Shown here in pieces: positions 1 to 7,165 of a stretch of 22,644 bases of DNA. The notes under the pieces were generated by a model that did no database searches, had not been told where the DNA came from, and worked only from the letters and a program-made list of their open reading frames with translations. The stretch lies in IMG/VR virus record IMGVR_UViG_3300025417_000097, positions 1 through 22,644 of that record. One strand, 5' to 3'. The position numbers and the translations under genes were made by a program. The DNA is from a virus. Positions within the stretch are counted from its first letter, which is position 1. Each line of letters begins with the position of its first letter.

Positions 1-945
1 TCCACGGGTTTTGCCTTTGGTTGCAATACCATCGGCACGACGAGAAGCGTTTGACACCGGTTTGGATGTCAGACCGCCTTTTGCCATCTTTTTGACTGCT
101 CCGCCTTTGCGATAGCCAACAGCGCCGCCAGTCCAATCGGATTCATCCAATGCTTTTTTGGCTGGTGTTTCAGCCGCCTTTTGAGCGACAGAACCTGACG
201 GGCTGTTGGGTAACTGGCGCGTTGGGTTATTGGCAATTTGACGGGTTGGATTGTTTTGAATCGCTTGCCTTGCAGTGCCGGGCAAACCATCGTAGCCACC
301 AACTTGACGAGCGCCACTTGAGCCAACAAACGTAACAGGGGTTTCGGTTGTAGCCAATGCGCGACCGCCAGTCAAAGCCTCTTGAGCCGCCTTGCGTCCA
401 GCCAGACCTCTAGCCATTGAACTCATAGCTTTTAAACCAGGGCCTCCGCCCATCATGGTTTCTAAACCGGCTTGAGTCTGAGCGCTGGTTGGAAGTTGGA
501 CATATCTTGCCAATTCATTGGCAGTTGGTCCGCCTTGACCGCCACGCCCGCTACCGCCTTGACCGGTATAACTTGGGGTTTGATAAGCTGAAGAGCCATA
601 CTGAGTGCCACGGGACATCCCAGCTTCGCGGTCGCGGGGATTGCCTTGCGCCGATGGTTTGGACTTTGTAGCTGGTTTAGATGAAGAGCTTGCGTTACGC
701 ACGCTCTCTTGAGGGGTTGATTGATTGCCATAATTTTGGGCAAAATCAGAAATCTCTTGAGAATCAATTGAATTGTTTGCGGCCTCAAGTAAGTCCACAT
801 CATTTGATTGATCCTGTTGAGATGGCTGTGGGGCTTGAGGGGCCGCTCCGGTAGAGGTTGGGGCAGTCGTATTATTGCCGCCAATCTTATCCCTGAACAT
901 GTACCCCAAAGCGGCTAAAGCCGCAAGACTGTTTAAGTTTGCCAT
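1..945 (-). CDS. Gly/Lys-rich phage protein of unknown function (3' end outside window)
   Basis: This is an open frame of 315 codons with no stop before the window edge, so the C-terminus is missing. The start at 945 has an AAGGAG Shine-Dalgarno a few bases upstream. The N-terminus (MANLNSLAALAALGYMF) is a short hydrophobic stretch that could be a weak membrane or export segment. It is followed by a low-complexity region rich in Q, S, P and N (about residues 30-130), a Gly-rich patch (about 140-160), a repeat of NNPTRQ-type units near residue 240, and a basic Gly/Lys tail (YRKGGAVKKMAKGG, then RADGIATKGKTRG). A similar tail occurs in the next gene upstream. Such tails are common in small virion-associated proteins of uncultured aquatic phages, but I know of no function. 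It sits at the distal end of the structural block, so a virion or lysis-related role is possible. The overlapping shorter frames are shadows. Confidence 0.75.
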   Translation of the reverse strand, partial: MANLNSLAALAALGYMFRDKIGGNNTTAPTSTGAAPQAPQPSQQDQSNDVDLLEAANNSIDSQEISDFAQNYGNQSTPQESVRNASSSSKPATKSKPSAQGNPRDREAGMSRGTQYGSSAYQTPSYTGQGGSGRGGQGGPTANELARYVQLPTSAQTQAGLETMMGGGPGLKAMSSMARGLAGRKAAQEALTGGRALATTETPVTFVGSSGARQVGGYDGLPGTARQAIQNNPTRQIANNPTRQLPNSPSGSVAQKAAETPAKKALDESDWTGGAVGYRKGGAVKKMAKGGLTSKPVSNASRRADGIATKGKTRG

Positions 946-954
946 GATGGCTCC

Positions 955-1521
955 TTAGACTTTACCGCCGCGCTTCATGCCCTTATTCCCGGGCATAGAG
1001 ACTTGACGGGCCTTGGTATGACCTTTTTCCTGAATGCTGTGTTCACCGTGGGCCTTGATGCCACCGGATACAACCTTCTTCATGGGAGTGGCGATGATTC
1101 CGCCTTTGGCGTACTTTGCCATGCCACCGCGCTTCATGCCGCCCATATCTGGAACGGTAGGACCAGTATCGCCAAGGTTTGTGCCTTTGGTCTTACCGCG
1201 CTTTTGAACTGCGCTCTCACCGAAGCGAGTCAGTTTGTTAGAGCCTTTTTCCACATCCTTGGACATGTTACGTGGACCCATTGATTCTTTCATAACGCCA
1301 CCTTTTTTAAAGAGAGCCGATTTTCCATGATGGGTTTCCGGCTGATTAACAACTTGACTATCTGCGCGGGACTTTACACCGCCAGAACCAAACTTTCTAC
1401 CTTTGTCGGCTTCCATGAAATCTTTGCCCACCGACTTGGGTATCCCTAACTCTTTGGCTTTGGATGGATTGTTTGCAACCATCGCCATGAGATTATGCTG
1501 TTTTTGACTAACTGAGGGCAC
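955..1521 (-). CDS. Basic Gly/Lys-rich protein, DUF3008-like N-terminus
   Basis: The product is 188 residues. I chose the GTG start at 1521 rather than the longer frame to 1560 because GTG follows a GGGAG motif at good spacing and gives an N-terminus (MPSVSQKQHNLMAMV) typical of a family of small phage proteins that begin MPxxSxxQ. The SVGKDFMEADKGRKF segment is also typical of that family. The start lies inside the end of the preceding gene, overlapping it by 14 bases in another frame, which suggests translational coupling. The rest is basic and low in hydrophobic residues, with recurring KRGG and AKGG motifs (for example MKRGGMAKYAKGG) and an MKRGGKV end. It looks largely disordered and could bind nucleic acid, but no catalytic motif is visible. 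The function is unknown; the gene is clearly real from its RBS, spacing and the shared tail motif. Confidence 0.75.
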   Translation of the reverse strand: MPSVSQKQHNLMAMVANNPSKAKELGIPKSVGKDFMEADKGRKFGSGGVKSRADSQVVNQPETHHGKSALFKKGGVMKESMGPRNMSKDVEKGSNKLTRFGESAVQKRGKTKGTNLGDTGPTVPDMGGMKRGGMAKYAKGGIIATPMKKVVSGGIKAHGEHSIQEKGHTKARQVSMPGNKGMKRGGKV

Positions 1522-1762
1522 TTCTTTGCTCCCGCATAAAAGATTCAAGTTTCTCATCAAGCCTGTCTAAACGGGCGAGAACTCGATCAATGTCACCATG
1601 AACATCGGATTTGGTCACAAAATTGCGGGCGCTTTCCTCCCGGGTTTTGTTCAAAAGGATGTCCAGCCGCTTGATTTCATCAGATTTATCTTTGATGAAC
1701 CACATGAGCAAAGCTGACACAAATGACAGCGATGCGTTCCATAAAATCATTTCCGTACTCAT
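1508..1762 (-). CDS. Small membrane protein with C-terminal coiled coil (holin/spanin-like candidate)
   Basis: The product is 84 residues. The ATG at 1762 is preferred to the upstream in-frame ATG because it begins one base after the stop of the previous gene (TGATATGAG) and has a purine-rich AAGGTGG upstream. Residues about 5-22 form one hydrophobic segment (MILWNASLSFVSALLMWF), followed by a charged region (KDKSDEIKRLD) and a heptad-like region (IDRVLARLDRLDEKLESFM) predicted to form a coiled coil. One membrane segment plus a cytoplasmic or periplasmic coiled coil resembles small phage proteins annotated as holins or DUF1515-type membrane proteins. Lysis is a plausible role, but no endolysin is adjacent in this window, so this remains inference. 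Confidence 0.7.
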   Translation of the reverse strand: MSTEMILWNASLSFVSALLMWFIKDKSDEIKRLDILLNKTREESARNFVTKSDVHGDIDRVLARLDRLDEKLESFMREQRSALS

Positions 1763-1763
1763 A

Positions 1764-2033
1764 TCAGCATTTCCACCTTGCAAGGGATGCCGCCTTACGG
1801 GTCGGCTTCCCATTTTCATCCTTCATAGGACCGGGCATGCCTGACATGCGAGCGCAGAAAGAATCTTTACGTGAACCACCCTGAGGCTGAGGAGCTTTCA
1901 AGTGACTGCCTGTTACGGCGTTGTACTTGGCACGACCCTTGGCCGTAAGACCTGCGCCTTTAGAGACAGGGAGCTTTTCACCACGGCCAACAGCCAGCGA
2001 TGGTCCTTTTTTCTTTGGTGTTGCTTTAGCCAT
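1764..2033 (-). CDS. DUF6321-like small basic phage protein
   Basis: The product is 89 residues. I start at the ATG at 2033 (MAKATPKKKG), which has AAAGG six bases upstream; the TTG further upstream is less likely. The gene overlaps the end of the glycosyltransferase gene by 8 bases. The segment GLTAKGRAKYNAVTGSHLK followed by APQPQGGSRKDSFCARMSG and the final ARWKC match my memory of the conserved pattern in DUF6321 phage proteins (Gly-Leu-Thr-x-Lys-Gly-Arg-Ala-Lys-Tyr-Asn, Ser-Phe-Cys-Ala-Arg-Met-Ser-Gly, C-terminal Trp-Lys-Cys). Two conserved cysteines could bind metal or pair. The molecular role is not known to me. It belongs to the late block, and its small basic character fits a virion-associated or DNA-binding protein. 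Confidence 0.8.
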   Translation of the reverse strand: MAKATPKKKGPSLAVGRGEKLPVSKGAGLTAKGRAKYNAVTGSHLKAPQPQGGSRKDSFCARMSGMPGPMKDENGKPTRKAASLARWKC

Positions 2034-2766
2034 TGACAACCTTTAAACGCGACTGGCGGATGTTATCCACAAGAGGCATAACAACATCCTCGCGGAAATT
2101 GCGGGTGAACTCATTGGAGCCGACATGAGGCAGGCTAATGTCCACATCAATGTGGACTGTAAAGCCCATGCTTGTAGCGCGGTCGCAGAATAGGTAATCC
2201 TCGCCCACGTACTTGCCATTCACAATGTCAAAATCAAACACCGCCGACATCTTCTCGGTCGGTGACTTCTCATACATCCACTCGGGATGGGCTTCAATCA
2301 GCGCTTCAATGACATGGCGCTGGATTAACATAAAGCCTGTTGGGGCGCGTTTTACGCGCATCAATGAGCCATCAAACTCCAGGTCACCATGCTCATCAAA
2401 GTACAAGTCGGTGAAAAAGTTTTGGTCTTTGGCTCTGCGGGGGTAAGCCCCGGTCGTGATGTCTTTAGTACCACTTTGAGCCATCAGGCGCAGAATATCA
2501 TCGGCTGTTGCGATAACGTCTGCGTCAATAAAAAGCAATTCTGTTGCTTCTGTTTTTAGAAACTCATGAACCAAAGCGTTGCGGGCCATGGTAATGATTG
2601 AGCAATTTGACAGGTCAGACAAAATAACAGACACACCAAGTTGAATTGCCTTGGGCATTAGTTGCGCCAAAGCAAATGCAGTTTTGATGTTTAGCTTACC
2701 GTCGTAAGTAGGCACGCCGATAAACAGCGTGCGCTTAGCCAACGATGCTTTTCTGGTTTCAGCCAT
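2026..2766 (-). CDS. GT-A fold glycosyltransferase (family 2-like)
   Basis: The product is 246 residues. It begins with a Rossmann-like beta strand (TLFIGVPTYDG, about 13-23), has a nucleotide-sugar binding region with ARNALV (about 61-66), and then the metal-binding DxD motif in LLFIDADV (DAD at 81-83), typical of GT-A transferases. Later come GAYPRR, a PTGFMLI segment and GEDYLFCDRA (about 188-197), the usual acidic catalytic-loop region, followed by an HVG motif. It probably transfers a sugar from a nucleotide donor to a virion protein, DNA base or surface glycan; the acceptor cannot be read from sequence. The start at 2766 lies 8 bases inside the end of the upstream structural gene with no strong RBS, so translational coupling is likely. 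Its place in the late block favours glycosylation of a structural protein or a superinfection role. Confidence 0.85.
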   Translation of the reverse strand: MAETRKASLAKRTLFIGVPTYDGKLNIKTAFALAQLMPKAIQLGVSVILSDLSNCSIITMARNALVHEFLKTEATELLFIDADVIATADDILRLMAQSGTKDITTGAYPRRAKDQNFFTDLYFDEHGDLEFDGSLMRVKRAPTGFMLIQRHVIEALIEAHPEWMYEKSPTEKMSAVFDFDIVNGKYVGEDYLFCDRATSMGFTVHIDVDISLPHVGSNEFTRNFREDVVMPLVDNIRQSRLKVVNG

Positions 2767-3283
2767 AGTGGATAGTCACAAAACCCATGTTCACCATGTA
2801 AACATAAATGCCGTTTAAACACAATTGGCCTTCGCCGGGAACAAGTAGTTGTTGTGTAGCTGTTGCGCCAGTCAGTGTTTCATATGTGGCTATCCAAATA
2901 TTGGTATTGCCTGAAACATATTGACAACCGGTGCCTGCGTTTGTCACAGTGCCCGAGTTAATGTCGGTCATGGTAAACGTGTTGGCGTCAGTTACCGTGA
3001 TAACGTAGTTGCCATCAGTTGCCGACACGCCGGAACTGCTATTAAAAGAAATCCCGACAGTCGCACCGGTGCTTAACCCATGCCCCGTAGAAGAGACAGT
3101 GATGGTATTACCTGAGCGCCCATATGTGCCAGATGTTACTGGCGCAGTATTGGTGTCAAAGAAAACAATATTACCTGCTTGGCTTGCATTTCCACACAAA
3201 GTTACTTGCTTTTTACGGCAACGAAACTTTGTTAAAAAACCAGATTGGTTTAAATGCGCCGCCCGTACATCTGTTTGCATCAT
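2759..3283 (-). CDS. Structural protein with a beta-rich FCCH-like module
   Basis: The product is 174 residues. The start at 3283 (MMQTD) has AAGGAG about 9 bases upstream; the next codon is also ATG. The middle third (about residues 60-110) contains STGHGLSTGATVGISF, then DGNYVITVTDANTFTMTD and SGTV. I recognise this pattern from beta-barrel modules resembling the FCCH domain, which recur in phage head and tail proteins. The C-terminal part (LVPGEGQLCLNGIYVYMV) looks like the end of a small virion component. It is the first gene after the intrinsic terminator at 3299-3320 and is coupled to the glycosyltransferase gene. A head-closure, decoration or fibre role is possible, but I cannot decide among them. 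Confidence 0.7.
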   Translation of the reverse strand: MMQTDVRAAHLNQSGFLTKFRCRKKQVTLCGNASQAGNIVFFDTNTAPVTSGTYGRSGNTITVSSTGHGLSTGATVGISFNSSSGVSATDGNYVITVTDANTFTMTDINSGTVTNAGTGCQYVSGNTNIWIATYETLTGATATQQLLVPGEGQLCLNGIYVYMVNMGFVTIHYG

Positions 3284-3298
3284 GATTGATTGCTCCTT

Positions 3299-3320
3299 AA
3301 AAGAGGGGGCCTAAGCCCCC
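3299..3320 (-). terminator. Intrinsic terminator after the 237-residue structural gene
   Basis: Read on the minus strand, a perfect 6-bp stem GGGGGC/GCCCCC with a TTAG loop (3305-3320) is followed by TCTTTT. It lies between the stop at 3326 and the next RBS at about 3293-3298, so the U-tract almost touches the next Shine-Dalgarno. It probably gives partial termination and lowers expression of the downstream genes. Confidence 0.75.
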
Positions 3321-3325
3321 ATCAA

Positions 3326-4039
3326 TCAGTCAAAGTTACCGTATGGGTAAGTGGTGCTGTTACCAATGTTGGCGTCAACTTGCGTATAACGCAGAGCAAA
3401 AGTGAACGTGCCAGCAGTGATAACTGGCAATGTGGTGCCCGTGCCGCCAGTGTAAGGAATGGTCAATGTAACCACAACTTGCGAAAAAGTTGCTGGCTCA
3501 ACCACACCCATGGGGTTGGTAAAGTCTGCGGTTGTTGCATTGGTAGCCAACAATTGAGCGCCAGTTTGCACAACGGTGTTACGACCAGTGGCGGCGTTCA
3601 TTGAGGTCACACTACCATAAGTGGTGGTGTTAAAGCCATTGCCAATGCTTGCGGTAACGGTGCCGATTGTGCCGCCGGTAGCTGTAATAGCTACGTTGGT
3701 ATCCAACAAGAAGTCATTGATGTTGGAGGATGTAGGCAAATAAAACACCACGCCACGGTACAAAGTACCAGTACCACCTGTGCCTGCGTCAGCCGTGATG
3801 GTGGCGGCAGTTGGAGGGTAAGCTGTAGAGCTTGGTGTATATACAACACCGTTGATGTTGGGGATTTGGTTGCCGTTAACAAACTGACCGGAACCGCCGC
3901 TGTAACCAGCAGTAGCCACAGTGGTGTTTGTTAAAACAATACTGCAATCTTGCACGAGGTCGGTATAACCAACATCGCGGATTGCGCCAAAACGGGAATT
4001 ACCGGCCAGAATTGGTCCGGAAAACGTAGAACGTGCCAT
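3326..4039 (-). CDS. Thr/Gly-rich phage structural protein (capsid-associated candidate)
   Basis: The product is 237 residues. The start at 4039 (MARSTFSGPILAG) has AAGGA upstream at an acceptable distance. The composition is dominated by T, G, A, V, N and S, with few charges after residue 40, as in all-beta virion surface proteins. The N-terminal SGPI motif followed by a short basic stretch resembles the second capsid-associated protein found near the major capsid gene in many uncultured aquatic phages. It is flanked by a promoter upstream (4128-4156) and a terminator downstream, so it may form its own strongly expressed transcript, as suits an abundant virion protein. No enzymatic motif is present. 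Function is inferred from composition and position only. Confidence 0.7.
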   Translation of the reverse strand: MARSTFSGPILAGNSRFGAIRDVGYTDLVQDCSIVLTNTTVATAGYSGGSGQFVNGNQIPNINGVVYTPSSTAYPPTAATITADAGTGGTGTLYRGVVFYLPTSSNINDFLLDTNVAITATGGTIGTVTASIGNGFNTTTYGSVTSMNAATGRNTVVQTGAQLLATNATTADFTNPMGVVEPATFSQVVVTLTIPYTGGTGTTLPVITAGTFTFALRYTQVDANIGNSTTYPYGNFD

Positions 4040-4127
4040 GACAAAGAGTCCTTATGCAAAAGTACCCGTACCAATCGTTGCATCGTCTGCTGGGGCAGTC
4101 CGGCACAGGTAATCACCCAGTTATCCT

Positions 4128-4156
4128 AATATACATGATTTAAACATGTGCAACAA
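4128..4156 (-). promoter_or_regulatory. Sigma-70-like promoter restarting after the capsid terminator
   Basis: On the minus strand, TTGTTG (4151-4156), a 17-base spacer and TATATT (4128-4133) make a good sigma-70 match with expected initiation near 4121. It lies immediately downstream of the major capsid terminator and upstream of the structural gene starting at 4039, which is where a restart promoter would be needed. Confidence 0.55.
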
Positions 4157-4168
4157 GCATTTAAACGT

Positions 4169-4191
4169 AAAAAAAGGGGCCCGAAGGCCCC
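4169..4191 (-). terminator. Strong intrinsic terminator after the major capsid gene
   Basis: On the minus strand, the stem GGGGCC/GGCCCC is closed by a TTCG tetraloop and followed by seven T residues (4169-4175). This is a near-ideal rho-independent terminator. It begins 17 bases after the capsid stop codon and insulates the capsid transcript from the genes to the left. Confidence 0.9.
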
Positions 4192-4207
4192 TCTTTGTGC
4201 AACCGGA

Positions 4208-5119
4208 TCAGAATGAACCGGAAGAACCCCAAACGCCCAATGGATCGGACCAGCCGAAACTGTAACGCTCACGGGACTTGTAACGGACGTTGCCGGTATC
4301 AAAGTCACCGTCCATGCTGTTTTGCATGGGGGTACGCACGAAGTGCTTCAGACCGTTAGGAACGTCAGTGGTCAGGAACCATGCGTTAGGATCGGTCAAG
4401 AAGTGGTTAACGGTGTAGCCTTCAGAGACAGAACCGTTGTTCTTCAATGCGTTGATGTCGTTGTTGTTTGTACCAACGCGCAACTCGGTTTCGAGCAAGC
4501 GGGTAGCAACAAACATCAATTGTGGAGGAACAACCAGTTTGCGTGGCTTTGCGGCCAACAGCAAACCACGTTCATCCGTCCAACCAGCGATTTGAATAAC
4601 TGCGGCTTCCAAAGAAGTCTCATTCAAGTCAGCTTGAGTGGTTGGGGTGTTGGCGTTAGTACCGCCGCTAACCAAGGGGTGGGCAGAGCTGAATAGAGCA
4701 ACGCCGTCGCCGCCTACATAAGTAGAGGAGAAGCCGTTATTCAACACAGCGGCAGCTTTAACCTGCTTGGTGTAAGCCATGGCACGGGCCAAGCCTTTGG
4801 TGTAACGAGCAGACAGGCTGTCGTACAAGTTATCTTCAATCGCTTCTTCAGTGATTGAGAAACCCAAAGCGATGGTTTCGTGGTTATAGCGAGTGGTCCA
4901 TGCCTCTTGAGCGTTGTCATAAGAGATCGCAGAACCTTCAGGCTTCACAGGAGCAGCGCTGAAGCCGGACAGTTTTGTCTCCTCTTCAAACGAACGCTCA
5001 GAAGTCTCAGTTTCGTAGATTTCTTTATGCTCTTCGCCGTAACGGGCGTACTCCAAACCGAACAATGCGTTCAGGCCAGGGAGCAATTCTTTAAGTAGTT
5101 GTGCGCGTGAAATAGCCAT
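4208..5119 (-). CDS. Major capsid protein (HK97 fold, Mu-like)
   Basis: The product is 303 residues, a normal size for an HK97-fold capsid protein without a long delta domain. The start at 5119 (MAISRAQLLKELLPGLNALF) has AAGGAG upstream. The N-terminal helix is followed by an acidic, E-rich segment (YETETSERSFEEETKLSGF), then a core with AISYDNAQEAWTTRYNHE, LARAMAYTKQVKAAAVLNNG, LFSSAHPLVSGG and KLVVPPQLMFVATRLLETE, and a C-terminal part with RTPMQNSMDGDFDTG and ERYSFGWSDPLGVWG. The SSAHPL and LVVPP patterns are those I know from Mu gpT-type and related major capsid proteins. Its position after scaffold and capsid-associated genes, with a strong terminator just behind it, fits the most abundant virion protein. 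No capsid maturation protease is visible nearby. Confidence 0.88.
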   Translation of the reverse strand: MAISRAQLLKELLPGLNALFGLEYARYGEEHKEIYETETSERSFEEETKLSGFSAAPVKPEGSAISYDNAQEAWTTRYNHETIALGFSITEEAIEDNLYDSLSARYTKGLARAMAYTKQVKAAAVLNNGFSSTYVGGDGVALFSSAHPLVSGGTNANTPTTQADLNETSLEAAVIQIAGWTDERGLLLAAKPRKLVVPPQLMFVATRLLETELRVGTNNNDINALKNNGSVSEGYTVNHFLTDPNAWFLTTDVPNGLKHFVRTPMQNSMDGDFDTGNVRYKSRERYSFGWSDPLGVWGSSGSF

Positions 5120-5129
5120 GATTTACTCC

Positions 5130-5744
5130 TTAGACCCCGGTGGTGTCGTTGTACTGGGGCAGGTTCCACTTCACCACAAACTCATAATAAGTGGTGCTGT
5201 TGCTGCTCTGAGGGCCAGTAGCGCTTGCCGAAATGACATCAATCACGCGAACTGGGAAAGTGTTGGTGGTGGTGGCAGAGGAGCCATCAATACCATAAGC
5301 AGAGTCACCAGTGTTGGTAGAACCTGCACCGGCAACCATAGCCACGTTCTTGCCAACCATCGCGGCACGTGTGTATGCGGCGGGGGTGGTAGAGCCAGCG
5401 GTGGTAGCGGCCACTTGGAACACAGCGTTTGGATCATCCACAACGTAGGCGTAAGCCAAAGCGGTTGCAGTAGACAAAGCTGCGGGGTAGTACTGGCCCT
5501 GAACGGTTTGACCGGCAGAGTTTACGTACTGGCAACCAACCAAAACACCGGCGGTGTCGCCAGAGTTGGTGGCAGTTTTAGCGATCAAGTAGCCACCAGA
5601 GATAGCCACGGTGTCGCCGTTAAGGATTGCGGTAGCGTAGCCAGCCGCAATAGGGATTTGACGGATCGCTCCGGCGTAGGGCAGACCATCCAGTCGGTTG
5701 ACTGGTTTGAAGCCATACGTCTTGCTGACGGTAGGATAAGCCAT
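5130..5744 (-). CDS. Capsid-associated protein (decoration/head-stabilising candidate)
   Basis: The product is 204 residues. The start at 5744 (MAYPTVSKTYGFKPVNRLDG) is preceded by AAGGAG, and the stop lies 10 bases before the capsid start. The opening YGFKPVN followed by a hydrophobic AGAIRQIPIAAGYAT segment is a pattern I associate with a protein encoded directly upstream of the major capsid gene in uncultured aquatic phages. The rest is A, T, G, V-rich and probably all beta. The adjacent position, similar composition and lack of catalytic motifs suggest a decoration or minor head protein. This role is inferred; mass spectrometry of virions from a relative would settle it. Confidence 0.72.
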   Translation of the reverse strand: MAYPTVSKTYGFKPVNRLDGLPYAGAIRQIPIAAGYATAILNGDTVAISGGYLIAKTATNSGDTAGVLVGCQYVNSAGQTVQGQYYPAALSTATALAYAYVVDDPNAVFQVAATTAGSTTPAAYTRAAMVGKNVAMVAGAGSTNTGDSAYGIDGSSATTTNTFPVRVIDVISASATGPQSSNSTTYYEFVVKWNLPQYNDTTGV

Positions 5745-5757
5745 CTAAGACTCCTTA

Positions 5758-6225
5758 TTACTTAGAACCTGAACCAAAAGTCACCTCAGACCGACGTTCA
5801 GAAAACTTCGGCATATTGGGGTGGCTTTCGCGCATGAATGATTGATCCACCGATTCCATTTGAGTCCTGTTTTGGCGTGAGTAATAATCATCACGTTGTT
5901 TTAAGAATTCAGACGGAATACGGCAAAGTACGAGGCCCCCAATCTCAATGCCGCCCTTAAAGCGACCATCGACAACTGAGTGCATCATCAACTCCGGATA
6001 TTCGTCAGCCTTTACAGGCTCGAAACCCTCACGGAGCTTTGAAGAGATGTTTCCGGGATCAGATGTTCCCAAAGTGCTGATACGAATGTAACGATGCGTC
6101 CATCCCGGACGGGGATTTGGCATTGGCAAAGTTTCAGGCTTTTGCCACGATTCTGCGCGATAAAAATCAGCAGACCGGGTTTCCAATTCGCGTGGTTTGC
6201 GCTTTTGTTCAACAACTTGTTCCAT
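5758..6225 (-). CDS. Conserved phage head-region protein of unknown function
   Basis: The product is 155 residues. The start ATG at 6225 shares its first base with the last base of the scaffold stop codon (TAATG), so the two are translationally coupled. The sequence is hydrophilic, with a basic, acidic N-terminal third (EQKRKPRELETRSADFYRAE) and a central WTHRYIRIST segment. GGIEIGGLVLCRIPSEF suggests a short beta region, and the polar C-terminus ends in GSGSK. I do not recognise a family with a named function. Its place between scaffold and the capsid-associated gene is constant in related phage cassettes as far as I recall, so a head-assembly role is the simplest guess. Confidence 0.7.
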   Translation of the reverse strand: MEQVVEQKRKPRELETRSADFYRAESWQKPETLPMPNPRPGWTHRYIRISTLGTSDPGNISSKLREGFEPVKADEYPELMMHSVVDGRFKGGIEIGGLVLCRIPSEFLKQRDDYYSRQNRTQMESVDQSFMRESHPNMPKFSERRSEVTFGSGSK

Positions 6226-7163
6226 TATTCACCTCTATTTAAAATTGCTACCTGTTTTGCGTATGCCTCTGGAGTAATCCCGAGCTTGCGAGCTAACGCA
6301 ACTTGAGATGGCTTCAGTCTGACGCGACTAGGCGGTGTGCTTCTTGACGCCGGTGCAACCGGTGAAGCGGATCGTGCGCGGCGCGGTTCATCTCCCGCCG
6401 GATTGGATCGTGTTTGGGATGTCCGATCATCTTCATCGCTCTGAGTGTCAAAGTACTCAGGAAACCTTTTGCGCATAGCGCCGTCGATAGTACGAAAATA
6501 CTCTTCAGTACCGACATAGTTCGGACCATACTCGCGTGCTAATTTTTTGTCAAGCCCCATTGCAAGCATAGTCATTTCGTCATCCTTTCCAAACCAATCT
6601 GAGTTATCAGATACCCAAGTTTGGGTGCGTGGAGACATTGACGATTGCTGTTGTGGTTGCTGGCGCTGAGGCACTTGGAAGTTGTCATGAATCTCAACCG
6701 GACGCATTGAACTTGTGCGGTCAAGCTTCAAAGTTGCCTTAGACACCTCCTCCTGCGCAGACACCAATTTATCGGAATCTCCAGCCTCAAAAGCTTCTTT
6801 GAGCTTCTTTTTGGCTGATTCCAGCTCAATTTCTGCGGCGGATTTAGAGGTTTGGATGTAAGCCTCACTGCCGGTTTTGAGTTGAGTTTTCAGGCGCTGG
6901 TTCTCTTCATACACAGCACGGGCAAAATCTTCAGCCGCTAAGCGCTCTTGTTCAGCGGCCTCACGGGCCCGCTTTTCCTCATGATAGCTTTCTGAAAACT
7001 TACGCATCCGTTTCTGGACACGTTGACCATATTCACTCAGCTCTTCATCGGTAGGATCAATGCTTTCTTTGGCTTCAACTTTTTCCTCGGGTTTCTCAGC
7101 CTCAACATCTACCTTGATTTCCTCTTCGACCTCATCGGGGAATTTGAATTCTTCTGTTGCCAT
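6225..7163 (-). CDS. Capsid scaffolding protein
   Basis: The product is 312 residues. It is very acidic at the N-terminus (FPDEVEEEIKVDVEAEKPEEK), followed by a long heptad-rich helical region (about residues 45-165: RMRKFSESYHEEKRAREAAE, QRLKTQLK, AELELESAKKKLKEAFEAG-like), then a Q-rich linker (about 185-200), and a basic C-terminal part rich in R, S and P ending in a helix (LKPSQVALARKLGITPEAYA). A coiled-coil body with a basic C-terminal capsid-binding end is typical of phage scaffolding proteins, and the gene lies between the portal and major capsid genes, the standard place. It would guide procapsid assembly and leave the shell before or during packaging. No serine protease motif is visible, so it does not look like a protease-scaffold fusion. 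Confidence 0.85.
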   Translation of the reverse strand: MATEEFKFPDEVEEEIKVDVEAEKPEEKVEAKESIDPTDEELSEYGQRVQKRMRKFSESYHEEKRAREAAEQERLAAEDFARAVYEENQRLKTQLKTGSEAYIQTSKSAAEIELESAKKKLKEAFEAGDSDKLVSAQEEVSKATLKLDRTSSMRPVEIHDNFQVPQRQQPQQQSSMSPRTQTWVSDNSDWFGKDDEMTMLAMGLDKKLAREYGPNYVGTEEYFRTIDGAMRKRFPEYFDTQSDEDDRTSQTRSNPAGDEPRRARSASPVAPASRSTPPSRVRLKPSQVALARKLGITPEAYAKQVAILNRGE

Positions 7164-7165
7164 GA

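Noticed and set aside
69-884. Several 60-140-codon frames in the leftmost 900 bases
   Set aside because: They overlap the 315-codon open frame with a good RBS and phage-like composition; they are shadows.
2063-2071. Perfect DnaA box TTATCCACA
   Set aside because: It is a single copy within the glycosyltransferase coding sequence (valine-aspartate-asparagine codons), so it is probably chance.
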